64,000 nt of DNA from Immersiella caudata (taxonomy: Eukaryota > Ascomycota > Sordariomycetes > Sordariales > Lasiosphaeriaceae). This document shows positions 54,045-64,000 of the stretch, in pieces. Under the pieces are notes generated by a model that did not search any database, had not been told where the DNA came from, and was given only the letters and a program-made list of their open reading frames with translations. Numbering within the stretch: the first letter of the stretch is position 1; every line of letters starts with the position of its first letter. The stretch is taken from assembly GCA_030512335.1 (NCBI GenBank), contig JAULSU010000005.1, positions 2,294,001-2,358,000 of the forward strand, in the 5' to 3' direction. The position numbers were made by a program, and so were the translations under genes.

Positions 54045-55139
54045 TACTAGATAGGGGGTCTACGCGTTGCTACCAGATGTGAGCGAGATACCTGTGCGGC
54101 TTGCACCGGCACTGGACGGCATCATGAGCGGTTCGCATGAAAGTTATCCACGCTTAGGGAGGGGGGAAAAGTTGCGTCGAAATTTGAAGGTGATCGATAT
54201 AATACTACCCGAGGTAGACAGAACACAACCAATGCGGTTATAGAGTGTTAGTTTGGCAAGGGCAATTTGGGGTAAAGCCACAGTGGATTCCTTTGCACCG
54301 TCCTGTCCCCGTAATTACCACTCTCAAACGTTGTAGGTGGATCATTATCGTGCTTGGCTCGAGATACGTCCTTGACATTATGCAACTTGATGGTGCCGTT
54401 GGTTGCTTTGCCACACTCTAGGCGTCCGCCAGGAGTTGCCATCAAGCACAAAGAGCCCGCATCGGGGGCGCCGCGGCCGCGTCCTAGAACAACAATGACT
54501 TTGTCCCCCCATCGAACACGAGACCTCAATCTCCTCCATCGCGCTCGAGATGCTCTCAACAGATGTCTAAATCTTGTTGGCAGCGGGAAGAAGGCGTTGA
54601 CAGCCCGTGTCGGAGTGATGATTTGGATTGAATGGACGAGGAACGCGTGAAAGGCCGTTACAACCGTGTGAGCAGCGAGTTCAATGTCGGGAGCGCCGAG
54701 GTCGACTTTGAGGAAGATTTTTTTTAGTTGCTGCTGGTTTGCCTTTGATCAATGTGTTAGCTCAGCGCAGGTTAACGGAGTCGTAAGTATCAGAAGAGCA
54801 TATGCTGCTCCCGCAAGGGAGGTATCACGGGAACTGATAGACTAACCGAGAAAGCGGAAGCTGTTGATCTAGCCGCTGGCTCCGATATACGAGGATCATC
54901 TTGTTGAGACCGGTGATTTGAAATGAGGTCGACGCAATTCAGCGGGGTCAGAGGTGAGACTTTGCGGTTAGGTTGCAAAGGGGAATTGCAGTGGGCAGGT
55001 GCTATAGTGATTTCTTACGCCGAAAGAAAAGTGAAAAGATGATTGGAATCGACGGGATGACCGGTGCAGGGATCCGCCCCCGCAGCTGTGGGTGATGGGC
55101 TCGAATATGGTCACACATTGTAGGTTGGGAATGGTCACG
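54045..55139. other. No gene recognised
   Basis: About 1.1 kb. Short frames on both strands lack domains and conserved starts. A T8 run is near 54719-54726. Confidence 0.4.
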
Positions 55140-55345
55140 GTATATAGAGGTGACCAGGCAGGACCCTTTCAACAACCAAGTTCCACTTGTGGTCTTGGTA
55201 GCGAAGTGGCTACTGGCGGTGCGAGGACTCGGATGGTCGAGTGTATCTCCCATTCAATGAGTGCTCTATTACAAGATCTAGCCGCCAGTTCGAATCACAA
55301 CGCGCTCCTTTTTTTGCCCTTTCTTTCTTTTTTTCTTCCTGCCGT
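55140..55345 (+). ncRNA. Pol III-type structured RNA / SINE-like unit, copy C
   Basis: The TATA box TATATAGAGG is at 55141. The leader ACCCTTTCAACAACC is at 55163-55177, TGTGG at 55188-55192, an A-box region GGTAGCGAAGTGG at 55197-55209, the B-box-like GTTCGAATC at 55288-55296, and a T7 run at 55309-55315. The outer stem is UUGUGGU/AUCACAA and the inner stem is a perfect ACUGGCGG (55212-55219) with CCGCCAGU (55282-55289). The loop keeps GGATGGTCGAGTGTATCTCC and AATGAGTGCTCT. Confidence 0.65.
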
Positions 55346-56150
55346 TCTGCTTCCTCTCCTTGTCGCCGATCTCAATTGACACCGATGCTAGGTGGCCATG
55401 AATGAAATTTGGATTGCCTCTGTAGGTTCATGCGTTTATTTTGGGGGGAAAAAAAGAAAAAAGAAAAAAGAAAACGGTCTCCGTTGAACAAGGCGCAACA
55501 TAAGTTAGGTAGGTATCTCCACTGGCTGTTGCCTTCTCTTCCTGTGGTATGGGCTCACCCTGCTGAAGGTCTCCCCGACGTCTTGCCGCATGACCATCTG
55601 TACCCCCAGTGAGCCTTTCCGCTGGGCGCCTCGAAACTATACCACCTCCAACTGTCAAGAGCCGCTGATGGCAGCCACTGCCTGACGGGAATTGTTTGCC
55701 GCTCGTCGTGATGTGGGAATGATGGATCGTGACGGGGCGTTTCAACATGTAGTAAGATCAGCGCTATTTACCTACAGAACCGGTGTTTGCGATGCTGCAC
55801 GACTTATCACAGTGTTAGTCTTATAATGGTAGTTGTAGAGGGTTCCCCATGGTATATTCCAGTTTTTAACTCTTATGAGGTGTAGGGAATGAGTAAGTCG
55901 TGGTTGTTGGCGGCGGGGACGGTGTCGATGGTGCCAGGGAAATTTACTGCTCGAATTCAGCCACAAAGGATGAGTCGTGTACGCCTAGTTGTTAGAGCGA
56001 CGTTAATCCAGCTCTTTGTTCCTCAAGATGGCTTAAGAGGCCGATATAAAATTTTGCTGCCTTTGCATTTGCCCGTGCTGATAAGGACTGGCGTTGTATT
56101 CCACCAGTGCCAGCCGCATCTTTTTACCCTATTTTGCTGTTAATTTCCCG
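55346..56150. other. No gene recognised
   Basis: About 800 bp between RNA copy C and the next coding fragment. An A-rich purine run (GGGGGGAAAAAAAG) is near 55442-55475. Nothing coding is supported. Confidence 0.4.
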
Positions 56151-56154
56151 AGCC

Positions 56155-56749
56155 TTTCTTTCAACCGGGCGATGTTGAGCACGTTGCGAACCGCAGCGAC
56201 ACAGATGCCCTGAGCATCTGGGCAACCCATCCCACCATGCGTCATTGCGGCACCGTTCTCGTCTTGCACCGCGCCGGTGACCAGCTCCAGGTCGTCTGGT
56301 ACGACCCCTGGAAGAACGACGCTGCGGTTCGCTCGCGGTATTCGCAGCGTGCGACTGAGATTGTCGCCCATCGGGAGGCGGTTGTCGACAGAATCCGGGT
56401 TTGGGCGTTTGGCAAGTGGGTGGTTCTTCACAGCAGGTATTGGGGAGGTTTGGTCGATCCCGGCTTTGCGGGCGGCTCTGTTAGGCAGAGTTTGGGATTC
56501 ATCAACTGTCTGGTCTTTGCGCGCAGAATGCGGGATATTCTCCTGAGCCGGATGACCGGGCGGGCTTCACGAGGCAGGGATTTCTGGTCGTTGAGAGCTG
56601 AGTTGCGTTTTGGTGCTGAGAGATGGCCAGGGATGGGTGATAGGTCAGATACCCCCTTGCACAATAGATGGCGAGCGATGAATTCAGAAGCGTTCAGTTA
56701 CCGACTACCTCTGCAGATGAGTGCGAGATCTATCCCATTTCCCCCCTAA
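56155..56749 (+). pseudogene. Partial gene or relic containing VVWYDPW motif
   Basis: From about 56152 the frame EPFFQPGDVEHVANRSDTDA runs through the ATG at 56237 into MRHCGTVLVLHRAGDQLQVV, WYDPWKNDAA and WVVLHSRYWGGL. Composition and hydrophobic pattern look coding to about residue 95 after the ATG. The last part (to the TAA at 56747) looks random. A first exon seems to be missing upstream of 56150, where stops occur. The family is unknown. It may be a C-terminal fragment of a gene whose 5' part was lost. Confidence 0.4.
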
Positions 56750-56826
56750 CCAATGCGCCCAGTCCATGCCCTTCTAATGCTTTGACACGAATACCCCGAA
56801 AAATAACTCAAAACGAGAAACAACCC

Positions 56827-57210
56827 TCAATAAGGGCAAGTAACCTTCCACCCATAAACCCCCGGCGCATTCGAAAAGCAACCCCCCGTCCCCAGCACAA
56901 CACCCGCATCACCACATCCCGGCTGCGTAAATACAGTCAACAAACAATGCGGATCAATCTCGCTAGCCGTCACGGACTGAACCCCTGCGGGGAAGGCCGT
57001 GCAGCCGGGGGCGCCGACGGGGAGGACGTCGTAGGACCAGCCGGCGAGGGAGTACTCGGGGTTTTGGCAGTCCCAGGCGGTGCCGGCTTTGAATTTGACG
57101 AGGACACGGCCGGGGGTGTTTTTGTCGGCGCGGGGGGTGATGGCTGCGGCGTGGGTGAGGGGGAGGGTGGCGAGGGTGGCGAGGGTGGTGAGGAGGATGG
57201 TATTGAGCAT
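56827..57210 (-). CDS. Small secreted cysteine-rich protein
   Basis: A single exon of 127 residues. Residues 1-21 are a signal peptide (MLNTILLTTLATLATLPLTH, cleavage near AHA-A). The mature part has six Cys (in WDCQN, APGCT, PHCLL, PGCG, GGCF, VTCPY), enough for three disulfides, and ends KVTCPY. A possible dibasic-like site (ITPRADK) follows the signal. No known fold can be named from the pattern. Fungal effector candidates, antimicrobial-type proteins and plain wall proteins all look like this, so no function is given. Confidence 0.75.
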   Translation of the reverse strand: MLNTILLTTLATLATLPLTHAAAITPRADKNTPGRVLVKFKAGTAWDCQNPEYSLAGWSYDVLPVGAPGCTAFPAGVQSVTASEIDPHCLLTVFTQPGCGDAGVVLGTGGCFSNAPGVYGWKVTCPY

Positions 57211-58154
57211 TTTGGTGGTTGGGCTGTTGATTTGAGGAGGTGGTTGGGATGTGAAGATGGGAAGCCGAGAGATTAGCGTGCAGAGTTGTCACTAAAGTTG
57301 ACGTTTGAAGTAATGCTGGAGCTGATGTGATGTGTCCTTCAAGTGGTGGATGGACCGGGGGATCGCTCCCTTTTATCCTCCAGATGGAATCATTTTCATA
57401 ATGTCTCATGGTTCTCGCTGGCTGAGCCGCAGCTGAATCACGGTGGAGGCCGTGTTTCCGGGAGAGTGGTGATGCCGCGCACGGCCACACGGCACTACGG
57501 AGGCACTGGAGCGTAGGGCTGAAGCGGGACATCGACGCTGCTCCGATCGGGCAGGTTCAACCAAGCTTTGCACTGCCCTGATTTGCAGTGCCCCGATTTG
57601 CAGCGCCTTCCCGCTTGCAACAGCCTCCACACTTCGAATCATTGGCCATTTGGTCGGTCCGGAACATTCATCGTCGATATCGGATTGGCAGTCACTGTTG
57701 CACAAAAGCACACCACCTTGCGATTTCGGCTAGCAGCGCGACGCGTTCGGCTCCCTCCGCGATTGCTATTTCTGTTGCCCGGCGCGGGAAGGCAAGGCGG
57801 TCGATGCTGCTGCACACCGAGACGCGATCACCTTCGGAGTCCGGCAGCGGATGGGGGCGGCGTGTGTGGTGCCACCACATTCTATCGCAGCGCGCTGCTG
57901 CGTTTCTCCGTTGCGGTCACGCGTTGTTCCTGGCCCAGGATTCGGAACATTTGGTCCAACGTCAGTGGCGCCTGGCTGGCGGCTTTTTCAGCCTTCGGGT
58001 CTTTCGGTGAGTTACGTTCAGCAGTCACTAACGAAGAGAACACATCAAGCGAAAGATTCACAACTCATGAGCTAACAACCTTGAGGTACCTTCTAGTGAC
58101 AAGCGTTACATTACATATTAGAGATATCATAAACGATGGACGCGGTGATGGCGA
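57211..58154. other. Intergenic, no gene recognised
   Basis: This holds the promoter of the secreted protein gene (minus strand) and the 3' flank of the next one. A plus-strand frame at 57568-58179 has no recognisable domain. The near-repeat GATTTGCAGYGCCYCGATTTGC lies at about 57580-57602. Confidence 0.4.
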
Positions 58155-59192
58155 TCACTTTGCAACACCCACTCCGTGATGCGTAACCGTCGGGAACCCA
58201 CCACCCTTCTCCCTCCTGATCCTCGCTTCCCTCGGGGCAGCCAGCACAGCAGCAACATGCGGTTTCTCCCTCAGCGACTTCGGCAACTTGGCCATCTCCA
58301 CCGTGCTATCCGACCTTACCGAATCCACCGGAGACCGCGGATCCGAGGGTGTGTAGCGGTGGTTTATGGTCGTGACAGCAATGCCGCCCTTGGACGGAGG
58401 CGGGGGTGGTTCATTGGAATACGGGCTTCGTTTTCTCGGTCGGCGGCGGCAGAGGAAGAACCAGAGACCTGCGACCATTGTGATGACGACGACGGGGACG
58501 ATGATGCCAATGGCAATGCCCATGCCGAGGGGGACACCTCCGCCTACGGTGGCTTCCGATGATGGCGTGGGGGTTGGGGTGAAAGTGGCCGTGGGAAATT
58601 GAGGGATGAAAGTGGCCGTGTTGGTCGGTGCGAGTTCGAGTGTTGAGAAAGAGCGAGATGTTGGTGTTGATGAGCGGGTCGTCGATTTGGAAGTCGTTGC
58701 CGGTCTTGGAGTCGTTGGTGGCAGTGTGGTTGCTGATGATGTAGGTGTTGTTGCTGTTGCCAAAGCGCTGGAGGAGCTGCTAGAGTTGACACAGAAAGGG
58801 GCTCCACTGTCTGCTCCCGCGCAGGCTTGACCGTTCGCACAGCAGATGGAGCCGCACTGGAAGTCGCCCGCTGCGCAGACCCTTGAACAGCCAGCGCTTT
58901 CAGCGCCGGGCGCACAGCAGAGGAAGACGCCGTTGTCGAGAGAGCAGGTATCTCCGGTGTCACAGCACCAATCCCCCTCCGAGCATTTCGTCTCGTTGGC
59001 AGCGCATGTTGGGCCGACCGAGTCCCGGCCACTCAAGCTCAATCCGACAAATCCTGGAGGCAGCGTTGCCGGTTGCGCTCGTCGGAAGAGGAACCCGGAA
59101 GGCGGAGCTGGGAAGAGGTCGAATGTCGCCGGGCTTTGCTGTGATGTCTCAGCATCCCTCCGAAGAGCGGATACTCCTCTTCGAAATCGCAT
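58155..59192 (-). CDS. Single-pass membrane protein with Cys-rich ectodomain
   Basis: An open frame of 345 residues. The ectodomain has 14 Cys between residues 60 and 140 (CAANETKCSEGDWCCDTGDT, CSRVCAAGDFQCGSICCANG). This is a granulin- or chitin-binding-like spacing with CC pairs. A Ser/Thr/Pro-rich stalk follows (TTSKSTTRSSTPTSRSFST), then one helix at 223-248 (GIAIGIIVPVVVITMVAGLW) and a basic cytosolic tail with PPPPPSKGG. The architecture resembles fungal wall-stress-sensor-like proteins. No signal peptide is seen at the ATG at 59192. A hydrophobic start might lie in an upstream exon toward 59310, but no clean splice could be found, so the 5' end is uncertain. Confidence 0.7.
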   Translation of the reverse strand: MRFRRGVSALRRDAETSQQSPATFDLFPAPPSGFLFRRAQPATLPPGFVGLSLSGRDSVGPTCAANETKCSEGDWCCDTGDTCSLDNGVFLCCAPGAESAGCSRVCAAGDFQCGSICCANGQACAGADSGAPFCVNSSSSSSALATATTPTSSATTLPPTTPRPATTSKSTTRSSTPTSRSFSTLELAPTNTATFIPQFPTATFTPTPTPSSEATVGGGVPLGMGIAIGIIVPVVVITMVAGLWFFLCRRRPRKRSPYSNEPPPPPSKGGIAVTTINHRYTPSDPRSPVDSVRSDSTVEMAKLPKSLREKPHVAAVLAAPREARIRREKGGGFPTVTHHGVGVAK

Positions 59193-60775
59193 GGTGTTCC
59201 TCGGAGCTGACTGTCGGAAAAAGATTTATAAAAAGAGTGACGTGACACAGACCAGGAGTTCGCAGACGAGATGAAGCAGGAGATAGACTGACGAGCGCGG
59301 CTGACTTCTTCATGCTCGTTATATGGTCTCAGCAGATCACAGTGCTTACTTTTCTCTCCACGTGCCTAATTTCCCCTTTGCTGATCGCGGTGCTGGTCTG
59401 TGTTAGGAAACACAGCGCAGCCAAGGCGTGGGAGGCTTGGCGGTGATCGTTGACTCCGCGAGGGCGCAAAGATCGGCGGTGCGCAGGGGCCCGAAACCCG
59501 GAGATCAGCGGGGATGTGACAGGCTGCAGAGTCGGCAAACCTTCGGAGATTTGCAGTGTCACCCGCCTGATAGGACCAGTGTTTCATCTTCAGAGATCGG
59601 AAGGGGTTTTGTATTTGAGCATGGGATTTGCTTTGGGAGACGGGAATGATTGACGTTTGTGCATGCGGCATCTGTGGTTCTTTGGATTGAAAGGACGTCA
59701 TTTGCATGAAGTCATTTTGCGTGCGGTCTGCAGCGGGATGACGAAACATCTTTTGAACGGGAGGGTTTGAGGGAGTTGTCCAGTGAGAGTCAACATGAGA
59801 CTGTTTGGGGAAACTCCAAGAAGCCTCTCCCTCAATTGAGATGGGTGGAGACCCAAGTTCGACTCCAAGTCCAGCGCAAGAACACCCACCCAGAAGCCTT
59901 TTATCTGTTTTCATGGGGATTGGCAAATTTCAAATCGTAGGCTAGGTTGGAGACCAGCATTGAGCAATTTGTGCGACTGATGGATCTAATCGGTTCCAAG
60001 TTGATTGAGACGGTCTGAAAACGACGAGCGGGTGAACATTGCCCGCAACTAGAACGCGACTCTCGTCATTGACGCGATGGGTCTTTCTACCTTCTGACTT
60101 CAACACATTACGTGTCACTACTAGCAGTTGAAAGTAAGGTATCTCCTCTCGCAAAGTGACCCGTCGTCCATTGAGTGCAGTTTTGTCTGTTTAGGTAGAT
60201 TCAAGTGGTCTGAGCGCTGCTTTCGTGAGAAATCTCGATATCCTTGGCAAAATACGGGTCAGTAACAGCCGCAGAAGTCTACGTCTACAGATCTTATTAC
60301 GGGACAATGTTCTTTTCTTGATCTTTCGATGCGATAGGGGTAAATGGCGATGTTTACTTGGGGCGTCGATTTAAAAGCGGGGCTGTGCGTCTAGCATCAG
60401 GAGAAGAACCCTGGCTGACATGGCACGTGCACTCTGACGTTTGGCGGCATCTTACCTAAGCAAAGTGCATCCGAGGCAGCGGACATCAAAAATTTAGCCG
60501 CGTCGAGAGGAAGCACGATCGCATCATCCCAATTGCGCCAAATGCGAACGCGACGACCACTCTCTGCGTGGTCCTAATTGAGTGCTGCTTTGGAACTCAC
60601 CCAACCGTGTCGGTTGCCGCACCCATTCATTACTTATGAGCCCACTTCGCTAGTCTCCCTCCACGGGGAACTTCTTGGTCGCTTTTAATTCTTTCGCAGC
60701 AGCTTTTCGCTCCTTCTCGACACTCCTTCGCGCATTTTCCTTTCCCCGCCGTTCTGCCACTGGCACCCAACGCCA
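59193..60775. other. Intergenic, no gene recognised
   Basis: About 1.6 kb between divergent genes. A minus-strand frame at 59366-59926 is long but shows no domain and no ATG at its full length. The 60600-60775 part is C/T-rich and is the promoter of the EGO1-like gene. Confidence 0.45.
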
Positions 60776-61430
60776 ATGGGTAACTGCTCTTCTTGCATCG
60801 GCGACCGTCGCTGCGACGCCTACGATGAGGTTAGTTCACTAGATGCCTGACGATTCTCTGGGCGATTGATCCCAGGAGTCGGCGATGGTTGTGGCCTGTG
60901 CTGACGATCCCAATTTTGCAGGACGACGAGGCCCGGCACCTTTTTGACGACCCGAACAATCTCCACTATGGCAGCTTCGACCAGCAACACATGACGGGAC
61001 AGGAAGATCCGCAGGAGGTTCAAAGAGAGATTGAGGCTCTGCAGCGAGTCGTGGCACGCACGTCAGAGTACACACCCTCCGTTCCTTCCCCCCCTCCTTT
61101 CCGAGACCACGGCCACGGAACGATCCAGGGCTGACCCGTCTGCACAGCAACATGGTCGATATCTACGATATCGTGCCCCAAGACAAGGCTGCGCATGCCG
61201 CTGCCCCCACCATCTATGCGTACGCCAGTCAAGAGCCACCCTTAGCCCGATACCAAACCCTGCTCTCCAAGCTGTCGTCCCACGAAGACCTCGCCCCTGT
61301 GGCACGCATTGATTGGGGCGTTCCCGACGATGACACCATCGAGATGCAGCAGAGCGTCGTGCCCATCAAGCTCGAGGGCGGCGAAGCTCTTGTCGGGAAT
61401 TTTGCCGACGCTGCAGCCGCCATGCGATGA
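60776..61430 (+). CDS. EGO1/LAMTOR1-like lipid-anchored adaptor
   Basis: Exons 60776-60829, 60922-61067 and 61148-61430 encode 160 residues. Introns are 92 nt (GTTAGT..TTGCAG) and 80 nt (GTACAC..CACAG). The N-terminus MGNCSSC has Gly2 for N-myristoylation and Cys4/Cys7 for palmitoylation. HLFDDPNNLHYGS, then EVQREIEALQRVVARTSDNM and VDIYDIVP follow, as in fungal relatives of Meh1/Ego1 and animal LAMTOR1. These anchor the Rag-GTPase/TORC1 signalling scaffold on the vacuole or late endosome. No membrane helix is present. The C-terminal third (YASQEPPLARYQTLLSKLSS) is variable in the family. The assignment rests on motif order and anchor type. Confidence 0.7.
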
Positions 61431-61587
61431 CCTGCTCGACCACCCGTTGCCCGCGCTGCCGGGACACGCATGATGCGCTCATCCACCCATCCATCAACAT
61501 CCCATCCTTCGGACTCGTCGCCCATCAATCATCATCTGACGGCGACCCCCTCCGGAGGGAACAGGGGACAGCCCTGGTCTGGTGTTT

Positions 61588-61611
61588 GGGGGGGGGGGGG
61601 GGGGGGGGGGG
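61588..61611 (+). repeat. Poly-G run of 24
   Basis: Twenty-four consecutive G lie 160 bp after the EGO1-like stop codon, probably within or just after its 3' UTR. Confidence 0.85.
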
Positions 61612-62467
61612 TTGGGCCACCTGCTGACGCCCTCCCCCGGCAGCCTGCTCCTTCGCTCTCCACCTCCCCCCCTCCTTCTCTCTCAACCCCTTTCTTTTGT
61701 TTGGTCGAACCGGGGTAGCTGGCGTCAATAAGGTTCGGCAAGTGTGCGGCATGGAGCTAACGTGGCCATATGGAACGGCCCGCCCGCGGGAACTGCTTGA
61801 TACCTATGGGGTGGGAGGACGCCTCCATTTTGTCTGGTTATGGATCGTATGGTATTGCCCGGACTCGCATCTTGGGTGCCGAGAGGGTGTGGAGGCGTGG
61901 GAATATGGAGGGATGCGCTGTACCGCACAAATCAATCAAGCGACTTCTTTTGTTGGTGACTGGCCCATCTGGAACTGTCGTCTAGCCAATAAGACTGTCG
62001 ACTTCGGTCCTCCAAGGGCAGGTCAGCTAGGAAATCCGCACCCATTTAGGGGCAGCCACGTGCCTGGAGGTCGGCTGATACTGTCTCTGGTGGGGGGCCG
62101 CGGTATAAATGTCGCAGCTGCTGGCCGGGTATCATTGATTCTGGGACGTCATCCGTCCTATTTTCGGCGCGTCCTTCTCCGTCTTCGGCCGATCGAGGAG
62201 GAGACATAGGGATCGGCGGTGGGACGACCAGGCCGGCGGGCGCGGAGCAACGAAGGAAACACTAACAGCCATTAGCAAAATACGTATGTCCGCCATCTTC
62301 CGATCCGACCCAGACGATAAGCAGTTTGAAGGGAGAGTCCGTGCGTGATCAGTGTCAGGCCTGGTTCATTGGGGGCCCTGCTGCAGCTCGCAGACGGCTA
62401 TCGAGGGCGGGCGAGGGGGGCCACGAATCGAGAGAAGAGGGGGGATGGGGGCAGGGCGGAGGGTGGA

Positions 62468-62484
62468 GGGGGGGGGGGGGGGGG
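62468..62484 (+). repeat. Poly-G run of 17
   Basis: Seventeen consecutive G are followed by T and GG, in a G-rich context (GGGCGGAGGGTGGAGG upstream). Confidence 0.85.
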
Positions 62485-62799
62485 TGGTCGCCAACGAGGC
62501 CGCCGGAAACAATAGGGCGGGAAGGAGAACGCACAGCAAAGCACGTCACGTCACTCAGTGCATGGCAACGCTGCGGCCCAAGTCACTCGAAACCACTCAA
62601 GGACCGATTCCGACCGACGAGCGCCATGCCATACTGTCCGCCACTCCTCGTCATCCCCATTCCCCCGATGGCCCCCCAGAGATTTCGGCTGGGCTCCCCT
62701 TGTGGGGCTAGCCTCTCTCACGCCTTACTGGGGCTGCCCAACCCGGATCACGGAACGCCCCCCTGGCTGTCCCATTCGAACTTGGAATGGCGGTTACGC

Positions 62800-62822
62800 T
62801 CTCTCTCTCTCTCTCTCTCTGT
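62800..62822 (+). repeat. CT dinucleotide microsatellite
   Basis: An uninterrupted run of CT repeats (about 11 units) is followed by GTCTCTCC. Confidence 0.85.
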
Positions 62823-64000
62823 CTCTCCGAATCAGGACCTAGCAATCTTTTGAAATTCCGACGACTTCCCTTGCATTCCGGATGTGGACGCGGTGTAAGG
62901 ACCAGGAGATATCAAAAAGCGGGAGAAGCACGCAGCCCGATCACCCCCAACAACTCTCCCAACAGGACGCAACACCTGCCGTGACTCCCAAAGCGTCGCC
63001 CCCCTTCTTCCAGCCTCTCAGAATCCATCTGTGAAACATGGTTTTCCACATCGTATGCACCTGGACCGCAGCCCGCTGTTTCTCACCCCGTCTCCCATTC
63101 GTCCAGCCGAGCCGTCCATCCCTTCCCTCTGGCTCCCCGGTTCCCTTTTCTCTCATGCCGACAGGCCCCGTACATGCAGCGTGAGGCTTACGATTCGAAA
63201 AATGCCATAAAGTCTACCGAAAAACCTACCGCTTAGCCCAGATAAGCCAAGACCAGCCGCCTCTCTCCGCGTCGTCCGCTCACTGGCTCCCCTCCCCCTT
63301 CTCTCGCTGCCGAGGAACCCGACTGTGGGGGGACAGCGTAGAGGTGGGAAGCCAGTGGGATCGCTCCCCGGGTTTCTGCAACCCGAGTTTTTGCTCTCTG
63401 CGTCGCCCTTCCTCGGCAGCTACATCTACTCGCCCGTTCTAGCTATCATGTTAGGATCCTGCGCTTTGGGCCCTCCTCCGCCTTTCTGCAAGGACCAGGA
63501 GGAGGAAAGCGGCTCCTTTGGTTAGAGACTGATGACTACCCGCATCTTGTTGGGAGGGGGAAGAAATCGGAGACAGGACAGCCTGTGAGTGGTGTTAGGC
63601 ATCCTACCTCAACACAGATGCTCCGCCGCTCGCTCCCTTGCGTCTTCCTCTGCGCTTACCTGTTTCTCTCCGCTCGGGCTCGCTCGTTCGGTCGGGCACC
63701 AAGCGTGCTCCGTCCGGACGAACGAAATTCGAGCGGGTTAGAACGGAAAAAGGGTCGTGGGAAGTAGGATTCTGGTCCAAAAGTAGCTCTCTCGTTACTG
63801 ATAAAAAGTCGTTGAAACGTTGATTTTTGTTTCCCCATTTGGAGCCGAACGAACCCATTGCTGGTGAGAAGTATTTTCCCTTTCCCCCCCCCCAAAAAAT
63901 AGTTCCCCTTATAACCCCACCCCCCGTTTACATGAAGAAATAGCCCAAAAGGAAAACTAGTCTGGAAGCCAAAGCCACATCGCAAAAAGAAGAGAAAACA

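Larger units (their letters stand above)
61431..64000. other. Long gene-free end of the window with homopolymers
   Basis: 2.6 kb without a supported gene. It contains a G24 run (61588-61611), a G17 run (62468-62484), a CT/TC dinucleotide run (about 62800-62822), long C/T-rich stretches at 61640-61690 and 63120-63310, and a C10 run near 63885-63894. This may be the long promoter and 5' leader of a gene to the right of the window. Confidence 0.4.

Noticed and set aside
59366..59926. 186-codon minus-strand frame
   Set aside because: The full-length frame starts at a non-ATG codon and the translation has no coding character or domain.
1..64000. CRISPR arrays, bacterial operons, integrases or phage genes
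   Set aside because: The gene structure is eukaryotic, and the only regular tandem arrays have three units of 14 or 17 bp without spacers.

Overview
The window comes from a filamentous ascomycete nuclear genome (Pezizomycotina, probably Sordariomycetes, but the class is not proven by the sequence). The evidence is short 49-127 nt GT..AG introns with CTAAC/CTGAC branch sites, and fungal families such as a PIR-type cell-wall protein, an NmrA-like protein, a Hsp70-like ASKHA ATPase, a class I terpene synthase and an EGO1/LAMTOR1-like adaptor. All exon joins were worked out by hand from frame continuity and splice motifs, and every spliced model closes to a whole number of codons.

Layout. 1-0.95 kb: wreck of a multicopy fungal gene. 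1.7-18.3 kb: a fairly dense block with a ZZ/NCxxFC protein, a class 3 lipase, a GRDP-like protein, a membrane protein with a Cys-rich tail, a type II membrane protein with a PLL-like beta-propeller, a divergent Hsp70 and a zinc-finger protein. 18.3-27.6 kb: gene-poor, with a dead STAND/NLR-type N-terminus, an intact terpene synthase, 17-bp minisatellites and a pair of direct repeats. 27.6-38.2 kb: a GT4 glycosyltransferase with a Cys-rich acidic insert, a small four-exon gene hidden on the minus strand, and a MARVEL-domain gene split by an intact hAT transposon. 38.6-45.6 kb: gene graveyard (GA4-desaturase-like, MFS and unknown relics). 45.9-61.4 kb: PIR/GPI wall protein, U1-type zinc-finger splicing protein, NmrA-like protein, small membrane protein, small secreted Cys-rich protein, Cys-rich single-pass receptor-like protein, and the EGO1-like adaptor. 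61.4-64 kb: no gene seen, with long poly-G tracts and a CT microsatellite.

The most unusual items are three. (1) A three-copy family of about 170-bp units at 31.3, 48.9 and 55.2 kb, with a TATA-like box, internal A and B boxes, a T-run terminator and a long stem kept by compensatory base changes. It looks like a Pol III-transcribed structured RNA or tRNA-derived SINE. (2) A 2,337-bp hAT element with 12-bp terminal repeats and a perfect 8-bp target duplication, sitting in a coding exon of a MARVEL gene; the stop codon of the truncated host gene is the first three bases of the transposon. (3) A frameshift in a nearby pseudogene that looks like a hAT excision footprint.

No operon-like or clustered pathway logic is seen. 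The terpene synthase has no tailoring genes beside it within the window.
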